Assembly: GCA_045579705.1 (NCBI GenBank)
Contig: JAZNMP010000034.1
Location: forward strand, 4,847 to 68,846
Length of the DNA stretch: 64,000 nucleotides
Reading direction: 5' to 3'
From: Lachnocurva sp045579705
Lineage (GTDB): Bacteria > Bacillota > Clostridia > Lachnospirales > Lachnospiraceae
Under the pieces are notes generated by a model. That model was not told the origin of the DNA. It worked only from the letters and a program-made list of their open reading frames with translations, and ran no database searches. Positions within the stretch are counted from its first letter, which is position 1; the number at the start of each line of letters is the position of its first letter. Made by a program: the position numbers and the translations under genes. Shown here one piece after another: positions 17,101 to 27,213 of this stretch.

Positions 17101-17130
17101 TTGACTTACACTTGACATTTCGGATATACT
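17101..17130 (+). promoter_or_regulatory. rpoBC promoter
   Basis: TTGACT (17101-17106), 18 bases, TATACT (17125-17130), in the 277-base rplL-rpoB gap. It leaves an untranslated leader of about 100 bases before rpoB. A second TTGACA at 17113 lacks a correctly spaced -10. Confidence 0.6.
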
Positions 17131-17235
17131 ATACGTTGCTTTATTGTCGATAGGTCTGCAATTTTGTAGATAGTTATCGATGATAAGCTGAAATAAAGCT
17201 GTAACTGTAGGTTGTTTACGAGAGGTGGAACGTAA

Positions 17236-20200
17236 ATGGATGAACATATTATGCGTCCCGTGAAATCAGGAAAGGGCATGCGAATGAGTTTCGCACGTCA
17301 TGATGAAGTTCTTGAGATGCCTAACTTTATCGAGGTCCAGAAAGAATCTTATGACTGGTTCCTTAAGGAAGGCTTAAAGGAAGCTTTTGACGACATTAAC
17401 CCTATTACTGATCATAGCGGACATCTTAGTCTTGAATTTACTGACTTTAAACTTTGCACTGATGAAATCAAATACACTATTCCAGAGTGCAAGGCATGTG
17501 ATGCCACCTATGCCGCACCTTTGAAGGTAAAGGTAAGACTTTATAACAGAGATACAGATGAGATTAATGAGCAGGAAATCTTCATGGGAGATCTTCCTAT
17601 CATGACAGAGACTGGTACATTCGTTATCAATGGTGCTGAACGAGTTATCGTCAGCCAGCTGGTCCGCTCACCTGGTATTTATTATGGAATCGACCATGAC
17701 AAGATCGGCAAGGAGCTTTTCTCATGTACAGTAATCCCAAATAGAGGAGCATGGCTTGAGTATGAGACTGACTCAAACGATGTATTCTATGTAAAGGTTG
17801 ACCGTACTAGAAAATCACCAATTACTGTATTCTTACGTGCGATGGGACTTGGTACAAACCAGGAAATCATCGATGTATTTGGTGAAGAACCTAAACTTCT
17901 TGCATCATTTGCTAAAGATCCGACTATCACAGAGAAGAGCCCAAATGGTTCTTACGAGGGTGGTCTTCTTGAGCTATACAGAAAAATCAGACCTGGCGAG
18001 CCTCTTAACGTTGATAGTGCAGAGTCACTTATCAATGCTATGCTCTTCGACCCTAGAAGATATGATCTCTCAAAGGTTGGTAGATACAAATTTAATAAGA
18101 AACTCTCATTCTGGAGCAGACTTGCAGGTCAGAGACTTGCAGAAGATGTTGTTAACCCAGAAACAGGAGAAATTCTCGCTGAGGCAGGTACAACTCTTAC
18201 TAGAGAAAGCGCAACTGAAATCCAGGATGCGGCTGTACCTTTTGTTTGGGTACAGACAGAAGAGAGAAATGTAAAAGTTCTTTCTAATATGATGGTTACA
18301 TTGTCTAAGTATGTAGACTGTGACTACAAAGAAATCGGACTTAATGAACCTCTCGTTTATTATCCAGCTCTTAAGGAAATTCTCGACAGAGACCTTGAGA
18401 GAGAAGATTTATTATATGAATTAGAGCGTAACGCTCATGAGCTTTCACCAAAGCACATCACAAAGGAAGATATCTTTGCAACTGTAAACTATCTCCTTCA
18501 TTTAGAGTGGGGCGTTGGTAATAAAGATGATATCGATCACCTTGGAAACCGTCGTATCCGTGCTGTAGGAGAACTTCTCCAGAACCAGTATAGAATCGGT
18601 CTTTCTAGAATGGAAAGAGTTGTTCGTGAAAGAATGACAACTCAGGATATTGAAGGTGTAGCAAACGCTACAAAGAACCTGATCAATATCAAGCCTGTAA
18701 CTGCTGCTGTTAAAGAATTCTTCGGTTCTTCACAGCTTTCACAGTTTATGGATCAGAACAACCCTCTTGGTGAGCTTACACATAAGAGACGTCTTTCAGC
18801 ACTTGGACCTGGTGGTCTTTCAAGAGACCGTGCCGGATTCGAAGTTCGAGACGTTCACTATACACATTATGGACGTATGTGTCCTATCGAGTCTCCTGAA
18901 GGACCTAACATCGGTCTGATCAACTCACTTGCTTCTTACGCTAGAATCAATGAGTACGGATTTATCGAGGCTCCATATCGTGTAATCGATAGATCAGATC
19001 CTCAGAACCCACGTGTAACTGATGAAACAGTTTACATGACAGCGGATGAAGAGGATGATTTCCATGTAGCAGAAGCTTCAGCGAAGCTCGATGAGAATGG
19101 ATACTTTGTAAATGACTCAGTAGCTGGTCGTTTCAGAGAAGAGACATCTTCATATGACAAGACTATGTTTGAGTACATGGATGTATCTCCACGTATGGTA
19201 TTCTCAGTTGCTACTGCCCTTATCCCATTCCTTCAGAACGACGATGCTACTCGTGCGCTGATGGGATCAAACATGCAGCGTCAGGCTGTACCTCTTCTTT
19301 CTACTGAACCACCAGTAATCGGAACAGGTATGGAACCAAAGACTGCTGTAGACTCAGGTGTAACAGTTGTCGCTAAGAGAGCTGGTATCGTTGAAAGAGC
19401 TGAGTCAAACTTCATCGTTGTAAAGACAGATGACGGTGAGAAGGATGAATACGTACTTCAGAAGTTCGTTCGTTCTAACCAGTCAAACTGCTATAACCAG
19501 AAACCTATCGTATTCAAGGGTGATCATGTAGAGGCTGGCGAAGTTATCGCTGATGGTCCTTCTACATCAGGCGGTGAGCTTGCCCTTGGTAAGAACCCAC
19601 TTATCGGATTCATGGAGTGGGAAGGTTATAACTACGAGGATGCCGTTCTCCTTTCAGAGAGACTAGTAAGAGATGATGTTTATACATCTATCCATATGGA
19701 AGAGTTTGAGGTAGACGCTCGTGATACAAAACTTGGACCTGAAGAAATCACTAGAGATGTACCTGGTGTTGGTCCAGAAGCACTTAAGAATCTCGATGAG
19801 AGCGGTGTAATCCGTATCGGTGCTGAAGTTCGTGCCGGTGATATCCTCGTTGGTAAAGTAACTCCTAAGGGAGAGACAGAGCTTACACCAGAAGAAAGAC
19901 TTCTTCGTGCTATTTTCGGTGAGAAGGCTAGAGAGGTTAGAGATACTTCTCTTAAGGTTCCTCATGGTGAATATGGTATCGTTGTAGATGCAAAGGTATT
20001 CACAAGAGAGAACGGTGATGAGCTTCCACCAGGAGTTAACAAATCAGTTCGTATTTACATCGCACAGAGAAGAAAAATCTCTGTAGGTGATAAGATGGCT
20101 GGTCGTCATGGTAACAAGGGTGTCGTTTCTAGAGTACTCCCTGTAGAAGACATGCCATTCCTTCCAAACGGAAGACCACTTGATATCTGCTTGAACCCTC

Positions 20201-21123
20201 TAGGTGTACCTTCTCGAATGAACATCGGACAGGTCCTTGAGATTCACTTCTCACTTGCAGCTAGAGTTCTCGGATTCAATATCGAAACACCTATCTTTGA
20301 TGGTGCGAACGAAGATGATATCGGAAACCTTCTCGAGATGGCAAACGATTACGTAAACACATCATGGGAAGATTTCGAGGCTAAATATAAAGATGCTGTC
20401 CGTCCAGAAGTACTTCAGTACCTCTATGACAATAGAGATCATAGAAAGCTTTGGGCTGGTGTAGAAATCGGTCGTGACGGTAAGGTTCAGCTTCGTGATG
20501 GACGTACTGGTGAAAAGTTCTTCAACAGATCAACTATCGGACACATGCATTATTTGAAACTTCATCACCTTGTTGATGATAAGATCCATGCTCGTTCAAC
20601 TGGTCCTTACTCACTCGTAACTCAGCAGCCACTTGGTGGTAAAGCTCAGTTCGGTGGACAGCGATTCGGAGAAATGGAAGTTTGGGCTCTTGAGGCTTAT
20701 GGTGCTGCTTACACACTTCAGGAAATCCTTACTGTTAAGTCTGATGACGTAGTAGGACGTGTTAAGACATACGAAGCTATCATCAAGGGCGAGAATATCC
20801 CTAAGGCAGGAATCCCTGAGTCATTCAAGGTTCTCCTTAAGGAACTTCAGGCACTTGCTCTCGACATCACACTTCTCGATGATGACGGAAACGAAGTAAG
20901 ACTGAAGGATACATCTGAGTACGACAAGACAGATATCAATGCTGTACTTAGAGATGAGAAGAATTACGCTTTTGAAAGTGATGAATCTTTCGCAAACGCT
21001 GGATTCACACAGAAAGAGTTTGATTCAGAAACTGGTGAACTGGTAGATGCTGAGCCAGATATCGCTGATATAGATGGCGATGACTTTGCATACCAGGGCG
21101 CAGATGACATGGACGAGGAGTAA
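17236..21123 (+). CDS. rpoB: DNA-directed RNA polymerase subunit beta
   Basis: The 1295-residue beta subunit. Clear landmarks are the rifampicin-pocket cluster (SSQLSQFMDQNNPLGELTHK, then RRLSALGPGGLSRDRAGFEV) with sensitive-type residues, the MCPIESPEGPNIGLINSLAS segment, GKNPLIGFMEWEGYNYEDAV, RKISVGDKMAGRHGNKGVVS, and the C-terminal MEVWALEAYGAAYTLQEIL that contacts beta-prime. Length is normal for Clostridia. AGAGGTGG precedes the ATG, and rpoC follows after 18 bases. An acidic tail (DIADIDGDDFAYQGADDMDE) is extra to the E. coli form. Confidence 0.99.
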   Translation: MDEHIMRPVKSGKGMRMSFARHDEVLEMPNFIEVQKESYDWFLKEGLKEAFDDINPITDHSGHLSLEFTDFKLCTDEIKYTIPECKACDATYAAPLKVKVRLYNRDTDEINEQEIFMGDLPIMTETGTFVINGAERVIVSQLVRSPGIYYGIDHDKIGKELFSCTVIPNRGAWLEYETDSNDVFYVKVDRTRKSPITVFLRAMGLGTNQEIIDVFGEEPKLLASFAKDPTITEKSPNGSYEGGLLELYRKIRPGEPLNVDSAESLINAMLFDPRRYDLSKVGRYKFNKKLSFWSRLAGQRLAEDVVNPETGEILAEAGTTLTRESATEIQDAAVPFVWVQTEERNVKVLSNMMVTLSKYVDCDYKEIGLNEPLVYYPALKEILDRDLEREDLLYELERNAHELSPKHITKEDIFATVNYLLHLEWGVGNKDDIDHLGNRRIRAVGELLQNQYRIGLSRMERVVRERMTTQDIEGVANATKNLINIKPVTAAVKEFFGSSQLSQFMDQNNPLGELTHKRRLSALGPGGLSRDRAGFEVRDVHYTHYGRMCPIESPEGPNIGLINSLASYARINEYGFIEAPYRVIDRSDPQNPRVTDETVYMTADEEDDFHVAEASAKLDENGYFVNDSVAGRFREETSSYDKTMFEYMDVSPRMVFSVATALIPFLQNDDATRALMGSNMQRQAVPLLSTEPPVIGTGMEPKTAVDSGVTVVAKRAGIVERAESNFIVVKTDDGEKDEYVLQKFVRSNQSNCYNQKPIVFKGDHVEAGEVIADGPSTSGGELALGKNPLIGFMEWEGYNYEDAVLLSERLVRDDVYTSIHMEEFEVDARDTKLGPEEITRDVPGVGPEALKNLDESGVIRIGAEVRAGDILVGKVTPKGETELTPEERLLRAIFGEKAREVRDTSLKVPHGEYGIVVDAKVFTRENGDELPPGVNKSVRIYIAQRRKISVGDKMAGRHGNKGVVSRVLPVEDMPFLPNGRPLDICLNPLGVPSRMNIGQVLEIHFSLAARVLGFNIETPIFDGANEDDIGNLLEMANDYVNTSWEDFEAKYKDAVRPEVLQYLYDNRDHRKLWAGVEIGRDGKVQLRDGRTGEKFFNRSTIGHMHYLKLHHLVDDKIHARSTGPYSLVTQQPLGGKAQFGGQRFGEMEVWALEAYGAAYTLQEILTVKSDDVVGRVKTYEAIIKGENIPKAGIPESFKVLLKELQALALDITLLDDDGNEVRLKDTSEYDKTDINAVLRDEKNYAFESDESFANAGFTQKEFDSETGELVDAEPDIADIDGDDFAYQGADDMDEE

Positions 21124-21141
21124 CAGAAGGGAGTTCTATCA

Positions 21142-24100
21142 ATGCCAGATAGAAATAACAATGAAGTGAACGACGGAGTGTCATTTGATAGCGTAAGAAT
21201 CGGTCTCGCTTCTCCAGAGAAGATCAGAGAGTGGTCTAGAGGAGAGGTAAAGAAGCCTGAGACTATCAATTACAGAACTCTAAAGCCTGAAAAAGATGGT
21301 TTGTTCTGTGAAAGAATCTTTGGACCAACCAAGGATTGGGAATGTCACTGCGGCAAATATAAGAAAGTAAGATACAAGGGTGTAGTCTGCGATCGATGTG
21401 GTGTAGAAGTTACAAAGGCTTCTGTACGTCGTGAGCGTATGGGACATATCGAGCTTGCAGCTCCTGTATCTCATATTTGGTACTTTAAGGGAATTCCTTC
21501 AAGAATGGGTCTCATTCTTGATATTTCCCCAAGAATACTTGAGAGAGTACTCTATTTTGCAGCTTATATCGTATTAGACCCGGGTGAAACTTCACTTACT
21601 TATAAGCAGATTCTCACTGAGGCTGAATACGCAGAAGCAGTAGAACAGTACGGAATGGGTTCATTCCGTGCTGGTATGGGTGCTGAATCTATTAAAGAGC
21701 TTCTCGAGGCAATCGACCTTGATAAGGAAGCTGAAGAACTTAGATGTGAACTTACAGACGCTAGTGGACAGAAGAAAGCTCGTATTATCAAGAGACTTGA
21801 TGTAGTAGAAGCTTTCAGAAAGTCTGGCAACAAGCCTGAGTGGATGATTATGACAGTAGTTCCTGTAATTCCACCAGACCTTCGTCCTATGGTTCAGCTT
21901 GACGGTGGACGTTTTGCTACATCTGATTTGAATGATCTCTACAGAAGAATCATCAACAGAAATAATAGACTTCGTCGTCTTCTCGAGCTTAAAGCTCCTG
22001 ATATCATTATTAGAAACGAAAAGCGTATGCTTCAGGAAGCTGTAGATGCGCTTATCGATAACGGTCGTCGTGGAAGACCTGTAACAGGACCTGGAAACAG
22101 ACCACTTAAGTCACTTTCAGACCTCCTTAAGGGTAAATCAGGACGTTTCCGTCAGAACCTCCTTGGTAAGCGAGTTGACTACTCAGGACGTTCAGTTATC
22201 GTCGTAGGACCAGACCTTAAGATTTATCAGTGTGGTCTTCCTAAGGAAATGGCACTCGAGCTGTTCAAGCCTTTCGTTATGAAAGAACTCGTACAGAATG
22301 GTACAGCTCATAACATTAAGAGTGCGAAGAAGATGGTAGAGCGTGTTGAGCCAGAAGTTTGGGACGTTCTCGAAGATGTCATCAAAGGACATCCTGTAAT
22401 GCTTAACCGAGCTCCTACACTTCATAGACTTGGTATTCAGGCATTCGAGCCTATCCTCGTAGAAGGAAAAGCTATCCGTCTTCACCCAATGGTATGTATG
22501 GCTTACAACGCCGACTTCGACGGTGACCAGATGGCTGCCCACCTTCCACTTACTCAGGAAGCTCAGGCAGAATGTAGATTTATGCTTCTTTCGCCAAACA
22601 ATATCCTGAAGCCATCTGACGGTGGTGTAGTATCTGTTCCTGCACAGGATATGGTACTTGGTATTTACTACCTTACACAGCAGAGAGATGGTGAGCCAGG
22701 TGAAGGAAAAGCTTTCAAGGATATTAATGAAGCTATCATGGCTTACTACAACCACATCATTACACTTCAGTCAAAGATCAAGGTAAGAGTTGAAAAAACT
22801 ATGCCAGACGGAACTGTAAAGAGCGGTATCATCGATACATCTCTCGGCCGTATGATCTTTAACGAAGTAATCCCACAGGATTTGGGATATGTGGATAGAT
22901 CAATCCCAGGAAACGAGCTCCTTCTCGAGATCGACTTCCTAGTTGCAAAGAAACATCTTAAGAAGATTCTTGAGGATGTTATGCAGATTCATGGTGCTAC
23001 AAAGACAGCTGAAACTATCGATGCTGTAAAGGCTATCGGTTACAAGTATTCAACACTTTCAGCTATCACAGTATCTGTATCAGATATGACAGTGCCACCA
23101 TGTAAGCCAGAGCTTATTGCTGAAGCTGAGAAGAAAGTTGCTCTGATTACAAAGAAATACAAGAGAGGTCACCTCACAGAAGAGGGACGTTATAAAGAAG
23201 TTGTCGAGACATGGAAGAAGACTGATGATGCTCTTACTAAAGAGCTTCTCGCAGGCTTGGATCCTTACAACAACGTAAAGATGATGGCTGACTCTGGAGC
23301 CCGTGGTTCTGAGAAACAGATCAAGCAGCTTGCCGGTATGCGAGGACTGATGGCCGATACATCAGGACGTACTATCGAACTTCCTATTAAGTCTAACTTC
23401 CGAGAAGGTCTGGACGTACTTGAATACTTCATCTCAGCACATAGTGCTCGTAAGGGTCTGTCAGATACAGCGCTTCGTACAGCCGATTCTGGATACCTTA
23501 CAAGACGTCTCGTAGACGTTGCACAGGAAATGATCGTTAGAACTAACGACTGTGTTGAGCCAGGTGCAGAGCTTCCTGGTGAATACATCTCAGCTGTTGT
23601 TGATGGCGATGATGTAATCGAAACTCTCGAAGAGAGAATCGCAGGAAGATATACATGTGAAGATATCGTAAATGCTAAGGGTGAAGTTCTCGTTAAGAAG
23701 AACCACATGATCACACGTATGCGTGCTGCTCGTGTTGTAAACGAAGCTGTAGATTCTAAGACAGGTGAAGCTCTTACAAAGGTTAAGATTAGAACTATCC
23801 TTACATGTAGAAGCAAAGACGGTGTTTGTGCTAAGTGTTACGGTATGAACCTTGCTACTGGAATGCCAGTTCAGGTAGGTGAAGCTATCGGTATCATCGC
23901 TGCTCAGTCTATCGGTGAGCCTGGTACACAGCTTACTATGAGAACATTCCATACTGGTGGTGTCGCTGGTACTGATATCACACAGGGTCTTCCTCGAGTA
24001 GAAGAGTTGTTCGAAGCTCGTAGACCTAAGGGTCTCGCAATCATTACTGAGATCCCAGGTAAGGTTGAAATCAAGGAAACAAAGAAGAAGAGAGAAATCG

Positions 24101-24786
24101 TCGTTACAGATCCAGCTACAGCTGAGTCAAAGACATATCTCATTCCTTATGGTTCACACATCAAAGTTGCAGATGGCGCTATGCTTGAAGCCGGAGATCC
24201 TCTTACAGAAGGTTCTGTATATCCACAGGATATTCTTAAGATTAAGGGCGCACTTGCTGTTCAGGATTACCTCCTTCAGGAAGTACTTCGTCCATACCGT
24301 CTCCAGGGTGTAGAAATCAACGATAAGCATATCGAAGTTATCATTCGTCAGATGCTTAAACGTGTCCGTATCGAAAATGAGGGAGACACAGGATTCCTTC
24401 CAGGACAGCTTGTTGACAAGCTTGAACTTGAAGAAATCAACGCTAAGCTTGAGAGCGAAGGCAAGCAGCCAGCTACTGCAATCCAGGAACTCCTCGGTAT
24501 TACAAAGGCTTCTCTTGCTACAGATTCATTCCTTTCAGCTGCATCATTCCAGGAAACTACAAAGGTTCTTACAGATGCTGCTATCAAGGGAAAGGTCGAT
24601 CCTCTCGTAGGTCTGAAGGAAAATGTTATCATCGGTCAGCTCATCCCTGCTGGTACAGGTATGAAGATGTATCGTAAGACAAACCTTTCTACAGACTACA
24701 ACGAAGAGCTTAGAAAGAAAGCTATCGAAGCTGAGAGAAAACTCGCTGAGAAGCAGAAGGAAGAGGAAGCAAAAGCTTCTAAATAA
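21142..24786 (+). CDS. rpoC: DNA-directed RNA polymerase subunit beta-prime
   Basis: The 1214-residue beta-prime subunit. The N-terminal zinc ribbon has CHCGKYKKVRYKGVVCDRCG; the catalytic magnesium loop is AYNADFDGDQMAAHLPL (residues about 454-470); the bridge helix and trigger loop region includes MTMRTFHTGG-like QLTMRTFHTGGVAGTDITQG; a second zinc site has CRSKDGVCAKCYGMNLATG. The large insertions of the E. coli protein are absent, as in Firmicutes. GAAGGGAG precedes the ATG. A terminator follows at 24800. Confidence 0.99.
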   Translation: MPDRNNNEVNDGVSFDSVRIGLASPEKIREWSRGEVKKPETINYRTLKPEKDGLFCERIFGPTKDWECHCGKYKKVRYKGVVCDRCGVEVTKASVRRERMGHIELAAPVSHIWYFKGIPSRMGLILDISPRILERVLYFAAYIVLDPGETSLTYKQILTEAEYAEAVEQYGMGSFRAGMGAESIKELLEAIDLDKEAEELRCELTDASGQKKARIIKRLDVVEAFRKSGNKPEWMIMTVVPVIPPDLRPMVQLDGGRFATSDLNDLYRRIINRNNRLRRLLELKAPDIIIRNEKRMLQEAVDALIDNGRRGRPVTGPGNRPLKSLSDLLKGKSGRFRQNLLGKRVDYSGRSVIVVGPDLKIYQCGLPKEMALELFKPFVMKELVQNGTAHNIKSAKKMVERVEPEVWDVLEDVIKGHPVMLNRAPTLHRLGIQAFEPILVEGKAIRLHPMVCMAYNADFDGDQMAAHLPLTQEAQAECRFMLLSPNNILKPSDGGVVSVPAQDMVLGIYYLTQQRDGEPGEGKAFKDINEAIMAYYNHIITLQSKIKVRVEKTMPDGTVKSGIIDTSLGRMIFNEVIPQDLGYVDRSIPGNELLLEIDFLVAKKHLKKILEDVMQIHGATKTAETIDAVKAIGYKYSTLSAITVSVSDMTVPPCKPELIAEAEKKVALITKKYKRGHLTEEGRYKEVVETWKKTDDALTKELLAGLDPYNNVKMMADSGARGSEKQIKQLAGMRGLMADTSGRTIELPIKSNFREGLDVLEYFISAHSARKGLSDTALRTADSGYLTRRLVDVAQEMIVRTNDCVEPGAELPGEYISAVVDGDDVIETLEERIAGRYTCEDIVNAKGEVLVKKNHMITRMRAARVVNEAVDSKTGEALTKVKIRTILTCRSKDGVCAKCYGMNLATGMPVQVGEAIGIIAAQSIGEPGTQLTMRTFHTGGVAGTDITQGLPRVEELFEARRPKGLAIITEIPGKVEIKETKKKREIVVTDPATAESKTYLIPYGSHIKVADGAMLEAGDPLTEGSVYPQDILKIKGALAVQDYLLQEVLRPYRLQGVEINDKHIEVIIRQMLKRVRIENEGDTGFLPGQLVDKLELEEINAKLESEGKQPATAIQELLGITKASLATDSFLSAASFQETTKVLTDAAIKGKVDPLVGLKENVIIGQLIPAGTGMKMYRKTNLSTDYNEELRKKAIEAERKLAEKQKEEEAKASK

Positions 24787-24799
24787 TCTTTAAATTAAA

Positions 24800-24840
24800 A
24801 ACTCACCACTTGAGGTTAACCTCGGTGGTGAGTTTTTTTA
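24800..24840 (+). terminator. Rho-independent terminator after rpoC
   Basis: AACTCACCACTTGAGG pairs with CCTCGGTGGTGAGTT and continues into a T run. It ends the rpoBC transcript. Confidence 0.92.
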
Positions 24841-24843
24841 TGC

Positions 24844-24879
24844 AAAAAAAGTGGGGCATATCATATTGATATGCCTCAC
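24844..24879 (-). terminator. Rho-independent terminator of the serine dehydratase operon
   Basis: Read on the minus strand, GTGAGGCATATC pairs with GATATGCCCCAC and is followed by TTTTTTT. It lies 25 bases past the sdaAA stop and faces the rpoC terminator. Confidence 0.88.
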
Positions 24880-24903
24880 TAATCTATATGCGATGTTTAT
24901 AGG

Positions 24904-25785
24904 TTATTTTAAAGGTGTCTGTCCTAGAACTTTCTGTCTAATCTTTACACCTGTTTTGGTTCCGGCCAGTCCGCCGATTCCAGTTTCTCTGATGTCGGCG
25001 CTCATACAATGTCCGATGTTTCTCATGGCATCAAAGACTTCATCTGCAGGAATTGCGCTCTTGATTCCGCACATAGACATGTCTGCAGCTGTTACAGCGT
25101 TTATAGCACCGATTACATTTCTCTTAACGCATGGAACTTCTACTAATCCTGCAACTGGGTCGCATGAAAGTCCGAGCAAAGCTTTGAGAGCGAGTGCAGA
25201 AGCGTTTGCAATCTCAAAGTTTGAACCGCCTTTTAGATAACAGATAGCGCCTGCAGCCATAGCTGATGCAGAACCGATTTCTGCCTGGCAACCGCCTTCG
25301 GCTCCTGAAAGAGTAGCTCGGTTGGCTATGACGCCGCCAATTCCGGCAGTTACATAGAGGGCTTCAACCATCTGATCATCAGAGAGATTCATTTCTTCCT
25401 GGAATGTGATAAGTACAGCTGGAACTACTCCGCATGATCCTGCTGTAGGGGAAGCGACGATTCGTTTCATGCAGGCGTTGCAGGATGCAACTTTGAGAGC
25501 GCGTTCCATGATACGACCGAGGAAGTCACCGACGATCAAGGAATTCTTTTTCCGCGCAGCGGATACGAGTTCTGCTTCGCCACCTATTAGTTCGCTAGGG
25601 GACTTCATGTCGGCTTCGTAAGAGAGGTCGGACTCCTTCATGGCAATGTAGAGTCCTTTCATCTTATTATAGGATGTTTCCGGATCGATGCCGGATTCTT
25701 TGCAGTCTTCGTCCTGAATGACTTTCCAGATAGGAAGGTCCAGGGAAGCACTGTCTTTGCATAATTGTTCGAGTGAATTGTACAT
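24904..25785 (-). CDS. sdaAA: L-serine dehydratase, iron-sulfur-dependent, alpha subunit
   Basis: A 293-residue catalytic subunit that deaminates L-serine to pyruvate and ammonia with a 4Fe-4S cluster. Characteristic segments are RIVASPTAGSCGVVPAVLIT, GGVIANRATLSGAEGGCQAE, and LGLSCDPVAGLVEVPCVKRN, supplying conserved cysteines. It ends GGLAGTKTGVKIRQKVLGQ. The start ATG at 25785 is 11 bases from the end of sdaAB, so the two subunits are co-transcribed. The split alpha/beta form is typical of Firmicutes. Confidence 0.95.
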   Translation of the reverse strand: MYNSLEQLCKDSASLDLPIWKVIQDEDCKESGIDPETSYNKMKGLYIAMKESDLSYEADMKSPSELIGGEAELVSAARKKNSLIVGDFLGRIMERALKVASCNACMKRIVASPTAGSCGVVPAVLITFQEEMNLSDDQMVEALYVTAGIGGVIANRATLSGAEGGCQAEIGSASAMAAGAICYLKGGSNFEIANASALALKALLGLSCDPVAGLVEVPCVKRNVIGAINAVTAADMSMCGIKSAIPADEVFDAMRNIGHCMSADIRETGIGGLAGTKTGVKIRQKVLGQTPLK

Positions 25786-25796
25786 GTTAAACCTTT

Positions 25797-26459
25797 CTAT
25801 ACTGGTGAGTAGTAAGTTACCTTTTTTATGCCGTTTAGAGTGCGAAGTTTCTCGACTGATTTAGGGTAAACTTCTTCGTCGCATTCGATGATCATGACGG
25901 CGTTCTTGCCACGGCCGTCTCTGTGAAGAGAAAGGTTGGCGATGTTGATTCCGGCCTTGTGAAGGAAGGCGGAAACGTCGGCTACACAACCAGGCTGATC
26001 GGAGTTTGTGATGATCAGTGTAGGGTACTCGCCGGTGAATTCGACAGGCATATTGTTTATAGTGTTAACCATGATTCGTCCAGCACCGATGCTTGAAGAT
26101 ACGACTGTTGTAGTAGAACCGTCGTCGCTGGTGATGGTAATCTGGACTGAATTCGGGTGAGCTTTTTCGCCGAGGTCGATGGTTCCGAAAGTGAAGTCAA
26201 GACCGGCTTCCTGTGCAACTTCAAAAGCATTTGGGATTCGAGGGTCAGAAACATCGAGACCGAGTAGACCAGCTACGAGAGCTTTGTCTGTGCCGTGACC
26301 TTTGCCGGAGAGGGCGAAAGAACCGTGAAGCAGGATTTCTGCTTTGTGGAAATGCTCGCCGGCCAGCTTTCTGGAAACGAGACCGATTCGAACGGCTCCT
26401 GCTGTGTGGGAGCTGGATGGACCAACCATTACTGGTCCTACGATATCAAATAGATTCAT
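25797..26459 (-). CDS. sdaAB: L-serine dehydratase, iron-sulfur-dependent, beta subunit with ACT domain
   Basis: A 220-residue partner of SdaAA. The N-terminal SDH_beta part starts DIVGPVMVGPSSSHTAGAVR with the SSSHTAG motif and continues with GHGTDKALVAGLLGLD. The C-terminal ACT domain (PTLIITNSDQPGCVADVSAF, residues about 147-220) usually senses serine. AGGAAGACAT precedes the ATG on the minus strand. A palindrome lies in its promoter region at 26536-26551. Confidence 0.94.
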   Translation of the reverse strand: MNLFDIVGPVMVGPSSSHTAGAVRIGLVSRKLAGEHFHKAEILLHGSFALSGKGHGTDKALVAGLLGLDVSDPRIPNAFEVAQEAGLDFTFGTIDLGEKAHPNSVQITITSDDGSTTTVVSSSIGAGRIMVNTINNMPVEFTGEYPTLIITNSDQPGCVADVSAFLHKAGINIANLSLHRDGRGKNAVMIIECDEEVYPKSVEKLRTLNGIKKVTYYSPV

Positions 26460-26525
26460 ATGTCTTCCTTTTTATATATGTAAGTATTGGGTTTATAAGG
26501 TATTTTTAAAATCAAATCGATTTTT

Positions 26526-26554
26526 ATTATAATAACACAATCGAGATTGTGAGA
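26526..26554 (-). promoter_or_regulatory. sdaAB promoter candidate with a palindromic operator
   Basis: On the minus strand TATAAT (26531-26526) is a good -10; the -35 hexamer is poor. The palindrome CACAATCGAGATTGTG (26536-26551; 7-bp arms, 2-bp centre) fills the -35/-10 spacer, the usual place for a repressor site. It also lies only 16 bases upstream of the divergent rpsL -35. Confidence 0.5.
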
Positions 26555-26566
26555 AAACAAAAAATC

Positions 26567-26595
26567 TTGACAAAGCGTATTTCAGAATCTATAAT
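26567..26595 (+). promoter_or_regulatory. Consensus sigma-70 promoter of the rpsL operon
   Basis: TTGACA (26567-26572), exactly 17 bases, TATAAT (26590-26595): a perfect housekeeping promoter about 50 bases upstream of rpsL. Confidence 0.93.
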
Positions 26596-26645
26596 ACATA
26601 AAGTATGCGTTTATATACGCAAAAATAAGATTAGGAGGTGAAAAA

Positions 26646-27065
26646 ATGCCAACATTCAACCAGTTAGTACGTAAGGGAAGAAAGACATCTGATAAGAAGT
26701 CTAAGTCTCCAGCTCTTCAGAGAGGTTTCAACTCACTTAAGAAGAGACCTATCGAAACATCATCACCACAGAAACGTGGTGTATGTACAGCTGTTAAGAC
26801 TGCTACCCCTAAGAAGCCTAACTCTGCTCTTCGTAAGATCGCCAGAGTACGTCTTTCTAACGGTATCGAAGTAACAAGCTACATCCCTGGTGAAGGTCAC
26901 AACCTTCAGGAGCATAGCGTTGTTCTCGTTCGTGGTGGAAGAGTAAAGGATCTTCCTGGTACTCGTTACCACATCGTTAGAGGTACACTTGATACAGCAG
27001 GTGTTGCCGACAGAAAACAGGCTCGTTCCAAGTACGGCGTCAAGAAGCCTAAAGCTTCTAAGTAA
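26646..27065 (+). CDS. rpsL: 30S ribosomal protein S12
   Basis: A 139-residue S12 with PTFNQLVRKGRKTSDKKSKS at the start, TATPKKPNSALRKIARVRLS and VLVRGGRVKDLPGTRYHIVR. Both lysines linked to streptomycin resistance (in TPKKPNS and GRVKDLP) have the sensitive-type residue. It lies in the decoding site. TTAGGAGGTG precedes the ATG. It opens the rpsL-rpsG-fusA unit. Confidence 0.98.
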   Translation: MPTFNQLVRKGRKTSDKKSKSPALQRGFNSLKKRPIETSSPQKRGVCTAVKTATPKKPNSALRKIARVRLSNGIEVTSYIPGEGHNLQEHSVVLVRGGRVKDLPGTRYHIVRGTLDTAGVADRKQARSKYGVKKPKASK

Positions 27066-27132
27066 TTTGGAAAAAAGAAAGACGCTAGTAGAGTAATTCA
27101 CAAATTTATGGTTAGTGTTAAGGCTTTTTTCA

Positions 27133-27208
27133 CTTGAAGAACCTTAATGCACGAACACAATTAAATTAGTGAGTACCAATGAATTAATCCTAATGATTAA
27201 GGAGGGAA
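27133..27208 (+). other. Possible structured leader of rpsG (S7)
   Basis: The 148-base gap before rpsG has no gene. A stem TTAATC/GATTAA (27184-27200 area) stands immediately before the ribosome site GGAGGG, and a wider TTAAGG/CCTTAA pair lies upstream. In other bacteria S7 represses translation from this same gap, but the fold here is not a recognised family. Weak evidence. Confidence 0.3.
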
Positions 27209-27213
27209 GAAAC

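Noticed and set aside
23265..23952. Two minus-strand frames of 183 and 120 codons
   Set aside because: Shadows of rpoC.
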